A stretch of DNA of 64,000 nt from Helicoverpa zea (Eukaryota; Arthropoda; Insecta; Lepidoptera; Noctuidae): positions 1,484,120-1,548,119 of the forward strand of contig NC_061455.1 of NCBI RefSeq assembly GCF_022581195.2, in the 5' to 3' direction. This document shows positions 49,801 to 52,800 of this stretch, piece by piece. Each line of letters starts with the position of its first letter. The first letter of the stretch is position 1. Below the pieces are notes generated by a model. That model was not told the DNA's origin, did no database searches, and worked only from the letters and a program-made list of their open reading frames with translations. The position numbers and the translations under genes are program-made.

Positions 49801-52800
49801 TCACGTCTATGTTTGTACTTAGAACTGACGTAACAAAAAATGACGTAACCAGGACTTAAGGTGGGTTTTAGTCCAAGTAAAACTATTTTTAAAATTAAGT
49901 AAAAAATTACATTAAACAGACTTCGAAACGTTTGGCTTACAGTTTACAGCGCTTTGACACTAGCGAATTATCCGCTCTGTTTTTCCAAGCAAGGATCCTT
50001 GAGATGGCTATAGCTTTTATGGGGATTGTTTATAGATCCAATAATAATAATTCAAGTTCTTTTCGTCCACAAATAATATGTTTTATTCTACCAAATTACG
50101 AGAGCAAAGAATAAGACCGATTTACAAAACTGGCAACCCTGGGTCGCTATTGTTAAAGCTAGATTGATACATTGTATTAATGTTAGATACATTTGATTGG
50201 AAATTGATTTATTTCTGTTGCTAGCCAACCCTAGATTATTTCGTTGCTTAGTACCTACATTTTCATTACTATTTGCAGATCCACATTTTGATTAATCTTT
50301 AGTTATACCTACATGTAATATAGCTAAAGAGTTTGTTACTGGATACTGGGTCGATTTAAAAAAAAAAAAAAACAGAATTAGATGGCCCGTTTACTAGGTA
50401 CTTTTATTTGGGTGCACGGAGTGAGACCGCTAGAGTTGACGAAAACTGCTTAGTAAGGAAGCACGAAATTTTATGAAAAACTTATTCATTTTAAAAATGT
50501 GAAAACTATGGTTAAGTATGAAACGGGGGCAATATTCAATAACATACTACCAAAATAATTAAGGTAATAGAAAAAAAAATATACACAAATGAAGCGTATA
50601 AGCATTGCCTTTTCCTTAAACCGGTGAGAAGCCGATATGAAATAAAGCAACGTACTATCTAGTTCGTATCACAAAACGACAATTCCGTGCGAACATCCCG
50701 TCCATTGTAACGTTTGATTGAATGGAATCACTTCTTCTCTCAGCTAATACGATTACAAGCAAAACAAACCTTCCCAAAATTCAAATATTGGACTTCCCAT
50801 CCACACACCGATCCTTGTTCAACCCGCAATCGAAATTACACCCTATGTACCCCACACACAAAGTTGAAAATTGAATGACGCTACTATTTCGTCTCAGATG
50901 CTCCCTATAGACTGAAAATCGAGTTGTCTATCTAGGCTAGGTTCGTTTGTTGGAGTTGACGTCGACGGTAGCAGGTAAGTACCGGATTGAAGTGGATAGA
51001 ACTGGTTCAAACTGGTTTAAAGTGGTTACAGTTAGTTCGTGACTAATTTGGACGTAGTCATTTTGATGACTGGATTTGAGTGGTTATTGATGGTTAGCCT
51101 AGAAGTTATAATGCATTCTCTATGTTGTTGTTGAAGCAATTTATATCGGGTGTGTCGTTCACAATCACATTAAATCATATCGCATATACTTTATGATATT
51201 CTATGGCGAATTGTAAAAAAAATAACCTAATCCATTCAGTGGTTTAACCACAGGAGTCATTTTTCGTTTTTATAATTTACAACATCATGTGTAAAGCAGA
51301 GATAAAGTTAGGAGTATCGTATGTTTTGATCAGTTGACAAGTCAGTTTTCAAGGGAGAATTTCAGTTGTTTGTAAGAACTGACTTTTATATGGTGTTCTA
51401 ATTTTTGCACTTTTTTATTCCATTTACTTTGTTTGAAAAAATCTTTTTTTTTATTTTTAGATATTTTTCTTTTATCTTTGTGTTAATCGACATGTATTAA
51501 CCAGTATATTAACGCATTTCATTTAATGTGATTATGAACGACACACCCGATATATTAGAAATAATATCCTTGACTAGAGTCGATTTTTGTCAAAATAAGT
51601 AAGACAAAGTATACATTATAAGAATTTGATAAAGAAATTATAAAACTACTTTAACATTATTCGGCACCCAACCGTAACTTTCATTTAGGGGCTGGCAAAC
51701 CTTCTTTGACCCTTATTTATTTAAAAACAAAAGAAAAAGTAATTATAGAAGTTCCTTAACCCCTTAAACCCTTTTACAAAAACTATTTGAAGAAGCGAGC
51801 ATTTTGGAGCCCGAAACTTTTTCGCTATTGTTCAATTAAAGTACGAATATTGCTCATCCGACGACTTAGAGCATTTAACCAACACAACAAAAATATAAGT
51901 AAAAAAAGATAATTATATAAAGTCTGTAACTTAACACGAGGGGCCTTGGCTTAGGGCACGCCACCATCGTGGCGGTAAGTCCCCTCTTTGAGGAGTGGCT
52001 CGGGAGGAGTCACGGCGCCCTCACGTACCGCATGACGCAGGTCCTCACCGGACACGGTTGTTTCGGGAGGTACCTGCACCGCATCGGTCGTGAGGAGGCG
52101 CCCGGGTGTCACCATTGTGCGGACAGCCCCGAGGACACGGTGGACCACACAGTCCAGGTGTGCCCCGCATGGGAGGGGCACCGCCGGGTCCTCGTCGAGG
52201 CTTTGGGCGGCGGCGACCTCTCGCGTCCGGCCCTGGTTCAGGCCATGGTCCGGGGCGAGAGGGAATGGGATGCCGTCGCTTCCTTCTGCGAAGCGGTCAT
52301 GCTCGAGAAGGAGGAGGCGGAACGCCAGAGAGTTCGCACCTCTCATCCCGGCCGCCGCGCTGGACCAGGTAGACACCATGGGCGCCGGGTGTCGCGAGAT
52401 GACTCCCGGCCACCGTAGGCGTGGGTCTGTGGGCGGTGAGTTCGGGTGGCTCATCGTCCCTCTGTCTTTCTAGACGACAGACCCGTGTCGACGGCGCGCG
52501 TTGTTCCACGCGCTCCTCAAAGAGATGTCAGCAACCCCAGCGGGGCCCAGCAGGGCCAAGGCCTGCCGGGGCTGCGGGTTGTTCGAAAGAGATACCGCGG
52601 CCCTGGTACATAAAAGGCCTATGACGGAACACGACGATTTTAGTCAGTAAGAGTCTGACACTCCCTCACCGCTGCTAACCCACAGCGGGAGGGGTCATTT
52701 GATGATTTTACGTCGCTAAAAAAAAAAAAAAAAAAAAGGGGCCTTGGCTTCGCAACGAATACTGACAGAATGCATTTTCAATCATAAAGTTGTTAAAAAT

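Noticed and set aside
52090..52624. Several GC-rich overlapping frames in the R1-like insert
   Set aside because: Only the frame at 51969-52418 carries the zinc cluster. The others reflect GC-rich DNA without stops.
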